Numbered from the stretch's first letter, positions 7,315 through 17,253 are shown. The stretch is DNA of 47,533 bases from Bradyrhizobium genosp. SA-3 (GCF_004212635.1 NZ_PSRT01000066.1:1-47533); one strand, 5' to 3'. Notes: generated by a model from the sequence alone, not told the origin. A program made the numbers and translations.

Positions 7315-8769
7315 TCATTCGATAATAAAGCCGGCGCTGCCGGTCAATCCTGGTGCGCTGGCGCGAGGCGCATCGCGCTCTCGCGGCGGCCGGGCCACCG
7401 TGTTCGTCAAAATCCGCCCCGCGTCTGAGGGCGGTGAGATGCGGTCGCTCGGCGCACTCATCCGGTTGGGATTCGGTCCCGGCCGCACGATGTAGGGCGT
7501 GACAATAATGACCAGCTCGGTTTCACGTTTTTGAAACGATGAGGAGCGAAAAAGCGCGCCCAGGATCGGCACATCGCCAAGCCAGGGAAACTCGCCTATA
7601 TCAGTGTTGAAGTTGCGTCTGATGAGGCCGCCGATTGCAAAGCTCTGACCGCTGGCGAGCTCGACCACGGTGCTCGCCCGCCGAGTCGAGAGGGCAGGGA
7701 CCGCCATGCCATTGATTTTGACCTCGCCTTCGCTCGACAGTTCGCTGACTTCGGGCTTCACACGGACATTGATCTGATTATTGTTGAGAACCGTCGGAAC
7801 GAACTCGAGGCTCACGCCGAACTGACGAAATTGGACCGAAACCTGCCGGTTGTCCTGCATCACCGGAATGGGGAATTCGCCTCCGGCGAGAAAGCTTGCG
7901 GCTTCGCCGGACATCGCCGTTAGATTCGGCTCAGCCAGGATTGAGGCGAGGTGCTCGCTCGCGAGAGCGTCGAGAACAGCGCTCAGGTTGGTATTGCCGG
8001 CGCTAAACCCAATCCCGATCGTGCCGCCGCCGCCGGCCGCGCCGGACCCGCCCCCTTTGCCGGTCACAAGGAAAGCGCCGTTTGGGCTCGAGGCCGTGAA
8101 GTTGATGTTGAGATCCTTGACCGCGCTGCGGGAGACTTCTGCCACCCGTACGCTGAGATTCACCTGCAATGAGCCGGCGACCTGGATCTTGTTGACAACC
8201 AGCGCGCCCGCGCCAAGAAACTGCTCAGTGACTTTCCTGGCGGTCTCGACGACATCGGCATTGGGCGCCGTACCGCTAAGGATCGCGCCGCGCGGGGTAT
8301 AGCTGACCTGAATCGGATAGTCGCCGACCTCAGCCTTCAGCGCGGCCCGCAGATCCTCGATCGGTTGGGTGACGACAACACGCAGCTCGGCGAGGGCCTC
8401 TCCGTTGTCATTCAGGGCGAACAGGCTCGTCCGTCCGGACTTTTTGCCAAACACGAAAATCGTGGTGTTCGACGGCGCCTGATAATCCGCAATCGCCGGG
8501 TCGGCAATAAAAATGCTCGCAGCCGGTCCGGTCAGATGAACTGTCTTGCCCTGTGAGGAGGTAAGGTTGAGCGTGCCGGTGGTGCTGCCAGGCGCCGCAC
8601 GTGGCGGTTCTCCTTTGCCATCCCGCTTTGTCTGAGCTGTGACAGCAAGCGGAAATAGCAGAGCGAGTGCGCACAGGACGTAGCAGAGGCGGGGAAAAGC
8701 GGCATAGTGCGAGCCGCTGGCGACCATCCACGGCTCATCAGCGCCGGCGGCATTGTTAATGACGTTCAA
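7315..8769 (-). CDS. rhcC2: Type III outer-membrane secretin RhcC2 (CpaC-like)
   Basis: 484 residues: an N-terminal signal segment (about 25-45, LCYVLCALALLFPLAVTAQT), a CpaC-type N-terminal domain (LTSSQGKTVHLTGPAASIFIADPAIADYQAPS and following), a BON-like segment, and a C-terminal secretin domain with VPTVLNNNQINVRVKPEVSEL and the late ETELVIIVTPYIVRP motif typical of secretins. It forms the outer-membrane ring of the secretion apparatus. In rhizobia this function is split between RhcC1 (NolW) and RhcC2; RhcC1 is not in this window. It lies 27 bases after the ttsI stop, in the same operon. Confidence 0.93.
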   Translation of the reverse strand: MNVINNAAGADEPWMVASGSHYAAFPRLCYVLCALALLFPLAVTAQTKRDGKGEPPRAAPGSTTGTLNLTSSQGKTVHLTGPAASIFIADPAIADYQAPSNTTIFVFGKKSGRTSLFALNDNGEALAELRVVVTQPIEDLRAALKAEVGDYPIQVSYTPRGAILSGTAPNADVVETARKVTEQFLGAGALVVNKIQVAGSLQVNLSVRVAEVSRSAVKDLNINFTASSPNGAFLVTGKGGGSGAAGGGGTIGIGFSAGNTNLSAVLDALASEHLASILAEPNLTAMSGEAASFLAGGEFPIPVMQDNRQVSVQFRQFGVSLEFVPTVLNNNQINVRVKPEVSELSSEGEVKINGMAVPALSTRRASTVVELASGQSFAIGGLIRRNFNTDIGEFPWLGDVPILGALFRSSSFQKRETELVIIVTPYIVRPGPNPNRMSAPSDRISPPSDAGRILTNTVARPPRERDAPRASAPGLTGSAGFIIE

Positions 8770-8796
8770 GGGAGAGTTGCTTTCAAGTTCGATCGG

Positions 8797-9486
8797 CTAG
8801 GCAGCCGATGCTGCGCCAATGAGTTCAAGGGTGTAACCGACACCGCGCGCGGTCTTGATCCTGAGCGTTGCACCCGCCTGGCTCAAATGCGTGCGTAAGC
8901 GATAAATCCCGACTTCCAGCGCATTGGTCGAGACCTCGTCGTCAAATGCATACAAGCTATCTTCGAGCGATGCGCGCGGCACGGTACGGCCCGCGCGGTT
9001 GAGCAGATGTTCAAGAATGCACACTTCGCGACGCGCAATTCTCAGTATTCGACCACCGACCGAGACTTGTCTCGCGATAGGATCGAAATGCAGATTCCCG
9101 AATGTCACCACCGGCGCCGTCATTTGCGTTGACCGTCGCAGAATAGCTCGCATGCGAGCAATGAGTTCGTCGATAGACACGGGCTTGGGCAGAAAATCAT
9201 CCGCGCCTGCATTGAAAATCGCAATCCGCCGGCTAAGATCATTGAGACTGCTCATCATCATGGCCGGCATTGACCGTCCCTCGCGCCGCAACTGCTTCAG
9301 CCAGTCCAATCCGTCTCCATCGGGCAAAGCCGATTCGAGCAGGACCATGTGGTAGTTCGCGCAATCGAGCGCGGCCGCCGCCTCATCCAGCGTGCGTGTC
9401 ACGTCGACGGCGAAGCCGCAACTTAAGAGCGCTTCCTTCACGTCGCGGGCAAAGTCCGCATGATCATCAACCAGGAGAATTCGCAT
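8797..9486 (-). CDS. ttsI: Type III secretion regulator TtsI
   Basis: 229 residues from the ATG at 9486, an OmpR-type response regulator: receiver domain (1-120; LLVDDH start, Lys of FLPKPVS near 105) and winged-helix DNA-binding domain (about 130-225; RREVCILEHLL, YRLRTHL, IKTARGVGYTLE). The usual phosphoacceptor Asp is replaced by Glu51 (VLLESALPDGDGL), which can mimic the phosphorylated state, as has been noted for TtsI. It activates genes with tts boxes in response to NodD and flavonoid via a nod box. Upstream in-frame starts (to 9612) are rejected because they add residues unlike the family. Confidence 0.95.
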   Translation of the reverse strand: MRILLVDDHADFARDVKEALLSCGFAVDVTRTLDEAAAALDCANYHMVLLESALPDGDGLDWLKQLRREGRSMPAMMMSSLNDLSRRIAIFNAGADDFLPKPVSIDELIARMRAILRRSTQMTAPVVTFGNLHFDPIARQVSVGGRILRIARREVCILEHLLNRAGRTVPRASLEDSLYAFDDEVSTNALEVGIYRLRTHLSQAGATLRIKTARGVGYTLELIGAASAA

Positions 9487-11045
9487 TTCATCGCCTCTCG
9501 TCCATCCACGCCAAGACCTGAGCGCGTCACGATTGACCATGGGGCTCGATGAAATTGAGAGGCGGTTGCATTGGTGTGAATTGGAACAGCCCCAAACGAG
9601 AGGGCGGAACATGTTGACAGGCGATCAATATCTGCGGGTCCATTGTCATCGGATGGACTACAGATCGCTGCGGCCTGCTTACGGCGTCGGCGCCGCTCAA
9701 CATGTCCCTCATGCCAGCAAGGGATCTGATTTTGTTTAAAAGGCTGAAGGCCGCGGCAGCCCGCTGACGCGTCTGTAGGCCGATCACAGCCGTTCTTGAA
9801 TGCACTGAGCCGACGCCTGCGGTGCGAAAAGCGCCAAGCCGCGCAATCGAAGCCAAAGCACGGGAGACGATCGGCTTTGTGACCGAACAGATGAGCGAAA
9901 CCGACATTTGGAAACTTCCCCAATTCGTCTTCGTCCGCGGGCAGTCTTGCTGGGCTGTTGAGCCCGTCGTGTCGTGAAGTCACGACAATGCAAGTCTTTC
10001 CGCATTCGAAGACACTTCACGCGAGGCATCTGGCCAGTGGCTTCACAGGCCGAGATGCACGACAGAAAACGATCAATGCCCCTCTCGGCTTGAAGAACAC
10101 CCTCCCGCTACCCAATTGTTCGCACGCAAGGTGTCGACCGTCCTGAAGCTCCGTCGCGCCCGAGCTCCCCTCGTACGCCGCAGCCCAGCGAAAGCTGCGA
10201 ACGATGGCCGAATCGAGCTGCACAGTGCTGCCATCGCGCATAGATCCAGGTGGCTAAACCAGCACCATTTCGTCTCACGGGGTGCACGGCGCCAGAATGA
10301 TCGGTTCTCGAATTTGGAGTTGGCGTGTGCCCGGCAAGGGCGAGATAGCGACCGCCAGCGTTCTGCTCGCGCGCCGCATCTTGATTCACTTGCGAGGGGA
10401 TCGGCGCTACGTCCTCCGATCTGCACATAGGCGATGGACGCTGGCCCTGGAGAGGAGCAGTCCAGCAGCGTGACGGGGCGGAGCGGCGGAGCATTGTGCT
10501 TTTGAGACGTTCGCAATTCTTGCTACCTGTCAGGAAGAGTTCACGCGAGCGGGTTCTGTGTCGCGGGACTGTCGGAAATCCTACAATCTGACGCTAGGTG
10601 AGATTCAAGTGCCTTTGACTGCTGGTTGTAGCAGTGCTCTCGAACTCGCAAGCATTCTGAAGCGATGACGACACAGTCCGGACCAGACTATCGACCTGCG
10701 CGTAACGCTCGTCCCTCTCGCCAGTCATGAGCATTTCGTCGGTCCAATTAAGGCGTAGCTTTGAGTCAAAGCCGATGACAGTGTGGAAGGCAGTCGTCTT
10801 TGCTAGGCCTTAAGGCGTGACGGTCACGGTGGTCCGACCGACCTCATACGTGCCAATTTAGCAAGGAGACGGTGGCGAGCCGCGTGATGCTTCTATGTGA
10901 GGCGCGGGAGCTAACTTCTGTGATGCAGACGCCCGAGCGCGCAAGCCGATTTGACCGGCAAGGGACTGAAAAAAGAATCGATTGCCACACGACATTCTTG
11001 AATGCTGCCTCCATAGATCACGATCGACTATGCGGCCTTTAGGCA
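9487..11045 (-). other. Long leader or gene-free stretch between the nod box and ttsI
   Basis: About 1.56 kb with no recognisable gene on either strand. Open frames are present but all have the Arg/Ser/Pro-rich composition of non-coding frames, and none matches a known family. If the nod box at 11046-11094 drives ttsI, this is an unusually long untranslated leader. A short inverted repeat (GTCGTG, AAGT, CACGAC at 9971-9986) lies in it. No terminator with a T run was seen that would obviously block read-through. Confidence 0.55.
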
Positions 11046-11094
11046 AGATCGGCAAAATCGATTGTTTTGATGGAACGCATCCAAGTAGCGAATA
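11046..11094 (-). promoter_or_regulatory. nod box (NodD-binding promoter), facing ttsI
   Basis: Read on the minus strand the segment contains CTTGGATG, then six bases, then ATCAAAACAATCGATTTTGCC and GATC, matching the 3' half of the nod-box consensus (ATCNAAACAATCNATTTTACCAATC) at most positions. The 5' half is weaker. It points toward ttsI, which in other rhizobia is under NodD/flavonoid control through a nod box. No gene is apparent between the box and ttsI. Confidence 0.8.
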
Positions 11095-11342
11095 GGCCAT
11101 TGTGCGACGAGCGGTGGAAGAGCGAATGATGGTGCGAGTGTGTCCTCCAGAGCGTCGGGTACCTCTGGGGGATGTGCGCGCGCCTTCGTCCCTTGCGCAG
11201 GTCAAGGGATGGGTTGATCGGAACATTAATCACGAAGCCATTATCGTGAGGCGGCGCCGCTGGGACGAGTGTTCCTTAGGTGGTTGTCTTGGTGAACATC
11301 AAGGAACCTTCGAGAATGGCGCGGTCGCCAGTTGTCTAATCA

Positions 11343-11690
11343 TTACTCTCCAGTCCCCCGCTTGTAGGGATTTGTTTCGCTGGCGGTTCGGTAGGTCTCC
11401 AAATTGCCGCCCAGGAACAAGCGCTCGGTCTCACGGGTGGGCGTTCTGCCCAGCGAGCACATCAAATCCACATCCGCATCGATGTTGTCCTGATCCTCCA
11501 CATTCATTCCAAGGCCAATACTGCTCAGTACGTCGTCGGGCGTCCAGACCGCGGAATTCGGTACGGCGTAGGTGTGCAGCGTGTTCGCATTGTTAGCAAT
11601 CGCTCTCGCCCAGTGGTCACGCGAAACGGTGAGTTTTGAGGGGTCTTCGACCAACGACACGAATGGAGATGCTGTTGTCTTACCGCGCAT
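11343..11690 (-). CDS. Small protein behind a tts box, possible secreted or effector protein
   Basis: An ATG at 11690 gives 115 residues rich in D, E, T and N (for example DDVLSSIGLGMNVEDQDNIDADVDLM), no Cys-rich or membrane segments, and no family I recognise. A TTG at 11732 would add 14 residues in the same frame. The best ribosome-binding site (GAGGGG) lies instead before an ATG in another frame at about 11717 (MNIDRRNAVCAV), so a frameshift may have split the original N-terminus from the rest. The tts box 66-95 bases upstream suggests TtsI control. Whether the product is made is uncertain. Confidence 0.4.
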   Translation of the reverse strand: MRGKTTASPFVSLVEDPSKLTVSRDHWARAIANNANTLHTYAVPNSAVWTPDDVLSSIGLGMNVEDQDNIDADVDLMCSLGRTPTRETERLFLGGNLETYRTASETNPYKRGTGE

Positions 11691-11755
11691 ACGGCATTCC
11701 GTCGATCGATGTTCATCCGTTTCCCCTCGCAAAGTAGTTGTTGGTGACCATTTCT

Positions 11756-11785
11756 TTGCAAAGGCAGCTTTCGAGAAGCTGACGG
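11756..11785 (-). promoter_or_regulatory. tts box
   Basis: On the minus strand the sequence reads GTCAGCTTCTCGAAAGCT (11783 down to 11766), an exact match to the core consensus. The CTA usually found ten bases further downstream is not well kept here. It faces the small ORF ending at 11343. Confidence 0.8.
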
Positions 11786-12264
11786 GAGCGAAAATGAGGC
11801 TGTTTGTTTTAGATGAGGATTGGCGGATATACTGAGGCGCGCGCAGCCGGACTCAAAGCCGCAAGTTGGCGCTGCATTGCGCCATTTAACAGTGTTTCGA
11901 GGAGTTAAGCTCAGCTGCCTTGACTGCACGGACTTGTTACCGCGGCGCGAGGTTCGTGCCAGCCTAAGTCCGGACCTAGTCGTTCAGGCGGCAGATACCG
12001 GCGCCGTTTGTGGTTTCTAATGGCTCCGATCGATGAATCATTTCGCACGATGACGCTCGCGAGGAGGCGACTTCAGCAAACCTGACCTACGATGTTGTGA
12101 CGTCCGAATAGCCGTCACAACCACTTGCGTCTGATTGCAACCGATTGTCTTGTTCGAAGTGCGACGACGCTTGATGTCTGTGATCCGGCAAGCGGCTTGC
12201 GACAACCGCATCTTGTGACGTTTCGCTTACGCGACCTGTAGTTCCTATGGAGGGAGAAGAGCAT

Positions 12265-12705
12265 ATGAACTTAACTGGCAGAGCTCTGTTGATCGTGTTG
12301 TCCGTGCTTTCTGGGATAACCGTGAGCACGGTGGCCAGAGCCGATGAGACCTCGCCGAAATACGCCGAGGTGCTCAATGCCCTGCAGACGGGCAAGAGCG
12401 TGAAACTCATATTGGATATGAACCGCTGTACTACCGCCGAGGGCGGCAAGTCCGGGCCTGCGACGCAAGCCGGTCTGGTCATCAATGCCTTCAGGGTGAC
12501 CGCCCAGAACGGCATCAGCTTTGCCAATGCGCACCAAACGGTGGATAGCTCTGGACATGCCGTGACCGAATACATTCGCCACAGCCTCAGCCGCGAAGGC
12601 AAGCTTACCGTGCGGGCCTCCAAGCTTGTCGTCGGGACCACCGAACTCGTGAACCAGGGCGAATTCATCTGCGAACTACCTGATGGCGCAAAGTTCATCT
12701 GGTAA
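12265..12705 (+). CDS. VirK-family secreted protein
   Basis: 146 residues with a cleavable signal peptide (MNLTGRALLIVLSVLSGITVSTVARA, cleavage expected after ARA). The mature part has the VirK pattern: ALQTGKSVKLILDMNRCTT, then a hydrophilic middle, and GEFICELPDGAKFIW at the end, with two Cys that could pair. VirK proteins occur in Agrobacterium and in plant-associated bacteria; their biochemical role is not established. The ATG at 12265 is chosen over 12247 because GGAGGGAGAAG lies just upstream. It stands alone between effector-type genes; no clear tts box was found before it. Confidence 0.75.
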   Translation: MNLTGRALLIVLSVLSGITVSTVARADETSPKYAEVLNALQTGKSVKLILDMNRCTTAEGGKSGPATQAGLVINAFRVTAQNGISFANAHQTVDSSGHAVTEYIRHSLSREGKLTVRASKLVVGTTELVNQGEFICELPDGAKFIW

Positions 12706-13175
12706 GCAAACAAGTACGGCACAGGGCTGGGGATGGGCTGGGTAGCTTATTGCTGGTGGACGGCTTCACCAGCCGTGGCACGATAGCTTTGATCGTGACA
12801 CGACGGCCAGATAGTCTCTGGCCGTCTTCCATCGAGGGACGAGCTGTAAGACCTTGCGTCAGTTCGCCTCAAGGTGCTGACGAGGAGCCGTCGATACTCA
12901 ACGGGAAGATCGCTCGGCGCAGCTATGCTCATATGATGCGGCGCGATGCTCGCCCAAGCTGCATGTGAGCACGCGCACCGGCTTCGTTGCCTGAAGCGAG
13001 GGCTGGCGAGCTGCTGCAAAGGAGGTGATCAGCGCGCATTGCTGTTGAGATCACGCTCGAGAGGCCGTCCTGGCGTTGTATTCGGAGCCCGGCCGTCGCT
13101 CCGCTGGTTCAGGAGAACGAAACATCCGGCATGCCTCGTGTTCGCTTGCGGAGCTTTATCACGGCGTGCCCGAGG
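12706..13175. other. Gene-free stretch between virK-like gene and effector
   Basis: About 470 bases with only short overlapping open frames of low-complexity Arg/Ser-rich type. No repeat, promoter motif or family match was recognised. Confidence 0.5.
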
Positions 13176-15527
13176 TTAGCCAAATTGTGGCCGATGGAAC
13201 AGAAGAACGCGGCCTCCGGGTAGGCTTTCGGCCGTGTACAACTGGCCGTAGATCAGGAAACCGGTCATCGGGACATGCTCGTTCGGCAGGAGATTAAGAT
13301 TTTGAAGCATGTCGATCACGATAGGCGATGCCTCTTGTGGGCCGTGCCTCCAGTCGTCGCCGAACAGCTCTCCGAGTTCAGGCAGCTGCGGGGGTTGCTG
13401 ATGACCCGCAGCTATTGGCGCAGACGGCAACGAAGGGTTCTGCGCCAGCCCCATATGAGCGCTCTCGCGCAATCCGAATGACGCGGGCGGATCAAATCCT
13501 GGTGCAAGAGTGCCGGGGATAGCTGAAGCAGCCGCTGGCCTCATAGGTGGAGCGTCACCTGGCAAAGTGAGGCGAGGGTGATAAATGAGCTGGACGTCAT
13601 TAGGTCCTTCCGGTCCCAACACGGCCGTGTAGCGTTCACCGCCAATCTCGTAGTTCATGATCCGCTGTTCCGCATCAGGCAAGAAGTCCCACTTACCCAG
13701 GGTCGAAAGCAGCATGTCAGGAGCCGCCTGGGTACGATGGGAAAACTCCGTGGGAACTGCGAACGACACGTCAAATGTATCGCCCACAGCGGGAGAGCGA
13801 AGGTGGATAAGCTGAATGTCATTCGGTCCTTCCGGGCCTAACACGGCCGTATAGCGTTCGCCGCGAATGTCGTAGCTCTTCACCCGCTGTGCTGCATCCG
13901 GCAACAGACCCCAGCGGCCCAGTTTGGAACGCATCATGTCCGGCGCGGGCTGGGTGCCGTGGGAGAAGTCCTCGGGAACTGTCAAAGAAGCATCGAAGCT
14001 ATCGGTGGCAGTGGGAGGGGCCTGCTCAAGCACGGCCGGGGCCGCACCGGCTTCGCTCGTCATCCGTCGAGAATTTTCAAGTGGCGCGGGATTCTGCGGC
14101 TGAGGGCTGGGATGCCAAATTGCGGCATCGAAAAGCTCTTCCCGACCGACACTTGGAATGGGCGGGGGGGAGGCTGACCACATGGACCACCAAAACTCCT
14201 GGGCATCAAAACGGTCAGCAGGCACGCAATCGTCCGGTCCCGCAGCATTCAAAGAGTCTTCCTGCACTACACTTTGTACAGGTAAGCGAACTGCTGAACT
14301 CATTGGCTGCCCCAGCACCGGTGCATCGAAGGTCATCGCCGGCCGCGGACCTTCCCGGTCAGCGGCATCGAAGAGCTCTTCCTGGGTGAGACGTGGCATC
14401 GGCGAGTGCGCGCTTGAACTCGCCGCCGTCCAAAGCGCCGGTGCACCGAAGGTTGTGACTGGCGGCAGGCCCTCGCCATCCGCGGCATCGAAAAGCTCTT
14501 CTTGAGCGAAATTTTGGACGGGCGAGAGAGCGGATGAACGCATTCCCTGCCAAAGAACTGGAGCTTCGAAGTTGTGAGCTGGAAGGTTGCCCTCCGCCGC
14601 GTCGAAAAGCACATCCTGGGCCACACTTTGTGTCGGAGAATGAGCGGCTAACACCCCCCCTTGCCACTGCGGAGCATCGAAACCGCCAGCCGGCAATGCC
14701 CAATCCCGGTCCGCAGCGGCGTACAATGGCTGCTCATCGAAAACCCGTGCCAGCGAACCGGCGGCCGGCTGAATTATTGGATCGCGTGAGTTGTCTCCTT
14801 CTTCAAGAGAATTGATGTGTCCGACGATCTTACGATATTCACGTAGCCTATTCAGGGCGAAGATGACTTTCTTGTCATTCGGAAACAAAGTGTTGGCATG
14901 GCCGAGCAGTGCATCATCACTGAGCTTGGCAATGGACAACGGTCGGAGCGCTGCCGCGAGCTTCCGAAGAGAGCTCGAATAATTTCCGATGGTTTTCGCG
15001 TCCATTTCTCGACCAAACCCTGCGCCCGCCGCCTCCCTGATCAGGCGGTCATCTTCCTTGGAAGGGCGGTAGTGTGTTGGGGCGGGCCGAGGGGCCGCAT
15101 TGGGCTCGCGGTATCTTTCGACCATTAGCAATGCTGGGGCGATGATTTTGTCGTTTGGCAGCAGCTTCTTGGCGTAACCCAGCAACGTGTCGTTATCGAG
15201 GTCAGCCATTGATTTGCCCGACTGCTTCAGCTCTTCGGCCAATTTGCGAAGTCGACGATCATAAATACTGACGCTGGTAGGACCCGGCGGTGGCCCGCGC
15301 TCGAGCGCGGCGCCGGATGCTGCTTGGATGAGGCGATCGTCTTCCTCAGTGACATCATAGAGGTCCCTATGGGGATATATCGGGCCGACCTGTCGCGCCT
15401 CTCCCAGATGCTGCTCAAATTCCGCTTGCTGCTGTTGCGGCTGTTGCACGGTGGCATCGGATGCAGCGAAATTTTTATCGGCTGGGTTGATATTGGTGAG
15501 TCGGTCCATGATCCCGTCCGTTGACAT
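13176..15527 (-). CDS. Candidate type III effector with three kinds of internal repeat (NopD/Bel2-5-like, no protease domain seen)
   Basis: 783 residues built from repeats. (1) Two helical modules at about 58-142 and 156-234, each with EEDDRLI or KEDDRLI, a SLRKLA-type helix and D-LLG-A-LFPNDK. (2) About six Trp- and Pro-containing repeats at 260-470 marked by LFDAA. (3) Two modules at about 510-577 and 586-652 with DFSHGTQPAPDM, LGRWGLLPDA and GERYTAVLGPEGPND, and a worn third copy at 720-783. The N-terminus is polar and Gln/Ser-rich, as in secreted effectors. The repeats resemble, from memory, those of the NopD/Bel2-5 SUMO-protease effectors, but no His-Asp-Cys peptidase region is visible. 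NLNLLP (743-748) is EAR-like. A tts box 20 bases upstream supports TtsI control. Confidence 0.75.
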   Translation of the reverse strand: MSTDGIMDRLTNINPADKNFAASDATVQQPQQQQAEFEQHLGEARQVGPIYPHRDLYDVTEEDDRLIQAASGAALERGPPPGPTSVSIYDRRLRKLAEELKQSGKSMADLDNDTLLGYAKKLLPNDKIIAPALLMVERYREPNAAPRPAPTHYRPSKEDDRLIREAAGAGFGREMDAKTIGNYSSSLRKLAAALRPLSIAKLSDDALLGHANTLFPNDKKVIFALNRLREYRKIVGHINSLEEGDNSRDPIIQPAAGSLARVFDEQPLYAAADRDWALPAGGFDAPQWQGGVLAAHSPTQSVAQDVLFDAAEGNLPAHNFEAPVLWQGMRSSALSPVQNFAQEELFDAADGEGLPPVTTFGAPALWTAASSSAHSPMPRLTQEELFDAADREGPRPAMTFDAPVLGQPMSSAVRLPVQSVVQEDSLNAAGPDDCVPADRFDAQEFWWSMWSASPPPIPSVGREELFDAAIWHPSPQPQNPAPLENSRRMTSEAGAAPAVLEQAPPTATDSFDASLTVPEDFSHGTQPAPDMMRSKLGRWGLLPDAAQRVKSYDIRGERYTAVLGPEGPNDIQLIHLRSPAVGDTFDVSFAVPTEFSHRTQAAPDMLLSTLGKWDFLPDAEQRIMNYEIGGERYTAVLGPEGPNDVQLIYHPRLTLPGDAPPMRPAAASAIPGTLAPGFDPPASFGLRESAHMGLAQNPSLPSAPIAAGHQQPPQLPELGELFGDDWRHGPQEASPIVIDMLQNLNLLPNEHVPMTGFLIYGQLYTAESLPGGRVLLFHRPQFG

Positions 15528-15546
15528 CGCTCTCTAGTTCCATCGC

Positions 15547-15576
15547 TACGAACATTAGCTTTCCAAAACCTGACGT
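15547..15576 (-). promoter_or_regulatory. tts box of the 783-residue effector gene
   Basis: On the minus strand GTCAGGTTTTGGAAAGCT (15574 down to 15557) matches the tts core with two changes, and GTA stands where CTA is expected ten bases on. The effector ATG is at 15527, so the transcript would have a very short leader. Confidence 0.75.
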
Positions 15577-17253
15577 GACAATGAACTAGGTCGGGGCTAG
15601 TGCCTTCTTCGAGCGCGCTGCATCCTTCGATCGGCGAATTTGTCCGGGGGCATAAGAGCATCGGACAATGCATCCTGCGGTCGTGGTTATCTCCAATATC
15701 CGGCCGGCCAGGATTGTCTGCGCGTAAGTCTTGTAACACCATTGAGTATGCCGTCATTCTGTCTGCTCCTTTCAGATGCCGGAGCAGGTAATTGCTAGAG
15801 AGGGAGTTCGGTGCGCCGCGGATTGCCTTGCTGCTCGGGGGATTGCAAAATCCAGCATCGGCTATTTGCCAAAATGCGCTAGACGAAGCTCGTACCTCAT
15901 CGCCAACAATGCACGAGTTCGACAATCCGCTACCGAAGGGGGAGTCTGCCCTGTCGGCTCGCTTTCTACACGTTGATCGCCGGTTGGCGCCATGGCCGCC
16001 ACAAGCATTCTCGTTACGTCTCGACACGCGCCAGATGCCGGGCTCGATGGCTCTTGCCAAGTTGCTCTGTTGAAGAGGCGAGGTTCGGCTTGCGCCAAGC
16101 ATTCGATCCTGGGACCGCATCAGCAATCCGTTTCAGGCGGCTCGGGGGGACGATCGCGGACATTTGGGTGCCCGCGGCTACATGCGTCGTGCCCAGCGGT
16201 GCTCGTTTGCAGGCGCAGACCAATCCACTGACCGTATTGCGAGGCAGGTCACGCTTTCGGGTTTTCATCGGTGTATCGCTGGCGCCGCGGCGCCCGGCAA
16301 ATATCACTACCGCTTCCGTTCCTGACTATGAAGTCTCGTCACCACCTCCTCGAAGTTGGCACTTCTTGACGTGCACGCAGAGATCCGGGCAGCTGCTCCG
16401 TGCTGCGACCTACATAGTCGCGTCGCAAATGCTGGCCGAGCCCTTTTCCAATCAGCCAGGCCTTGTCTTACAACGAGCATCGCGAATTTCGAGTGTTTCA
16501 TCGCATTATTAGATAGTTTCCGAGCGCAAGCTTGCCGGCTGCGTTTATTTGCCAAAGTCGGCAGCTAAGTTGCTGACCAACGTTGTCGCGCCGAATGTCT
16601 GATGTGTTCTCCAACGCATCAATGTCGCTCGGTTTTCTAGCCCGTCCTGCAAATTGAAGCCGGTGCGATCGTAGGCATCGGTTGTCATCCGTGAGCCCGA
16701 TCTCCAGCCTCCTGAACGAAGAGGATAGAGACATCGCGAGAGAAGAGGATGCCAATTGAGGAGAGTAGATTGGAATACTCAACTATTGCGTTTGGCTGCT
16801 TTCAACCTCTACACATCCTTTCGTGACGCGCGCTCGCGTCGGCGGCGGAGTCAAGGCGTTTGTGATCGCGAAGAGGCGTCCAAAACGCCTTCCAGAGAAA
16901 GTGGCGGGGCATCTTGATGAGCTGTGCAGAGCCAATATGAACGCACCCGTTTTGAAACAGCTCAGCGTTGGACTCGAGTTGGACGCACCTGGGCGCCATT
17001 GGGCATGCGTCGTGGTCGAAGGTCTTCTGCGTCTCGACCGCTGCGAGAAAGTGCCAAGAGATAGCCAGGGCGTCTTTGGTGATATCCCTCTCACACCAAT
17101 GAGTGGCTTGTTGTTAGCCCCCTCGACATGGCTGTTCGCGGGCATTCAGGGCGGACCTTCGAGAAAGGGCAGGGTGCTCGCCGAGACCGCTGGCGAAGGT
17201 CGGATTGTCACGACGTATCGAGCGGCTAAGAGGCCGCTGCATTCGGGCGTGTG
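15577..17253. other. 1.7-kb stretch without a recognisable gene
   Basis: Only low-quality open frames are present. The best is a 143-residue plus-strand frame ending at 17254 with no family match and a mirror-image open frame on the other strand, so I do not call it. The stretch separates the effector region from the monooxygenase/ABC operon and is probably composed of old, decayed insertions. Confidence 0.5.

Noticed and set aside
12055..12080. Weak second tts-like sequence on the minus strand (GTCAGGTTTGCTGAAGTC)
   Set aside because: About two thirds of the core matches, the final CTA is missing, and an exact core lies closer to the candidate gene.
12165..12200. GTC..TTCGAA sequence before the virK-like gene as a tts box
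   Set aside because: Two to three bases too short and lacking the AAAGCT block.
12767..12785. TGGCACGATAGCTTTG as a sigma54 promoter
   Set aside because: No GC at -12, no gene downstream on that strand.
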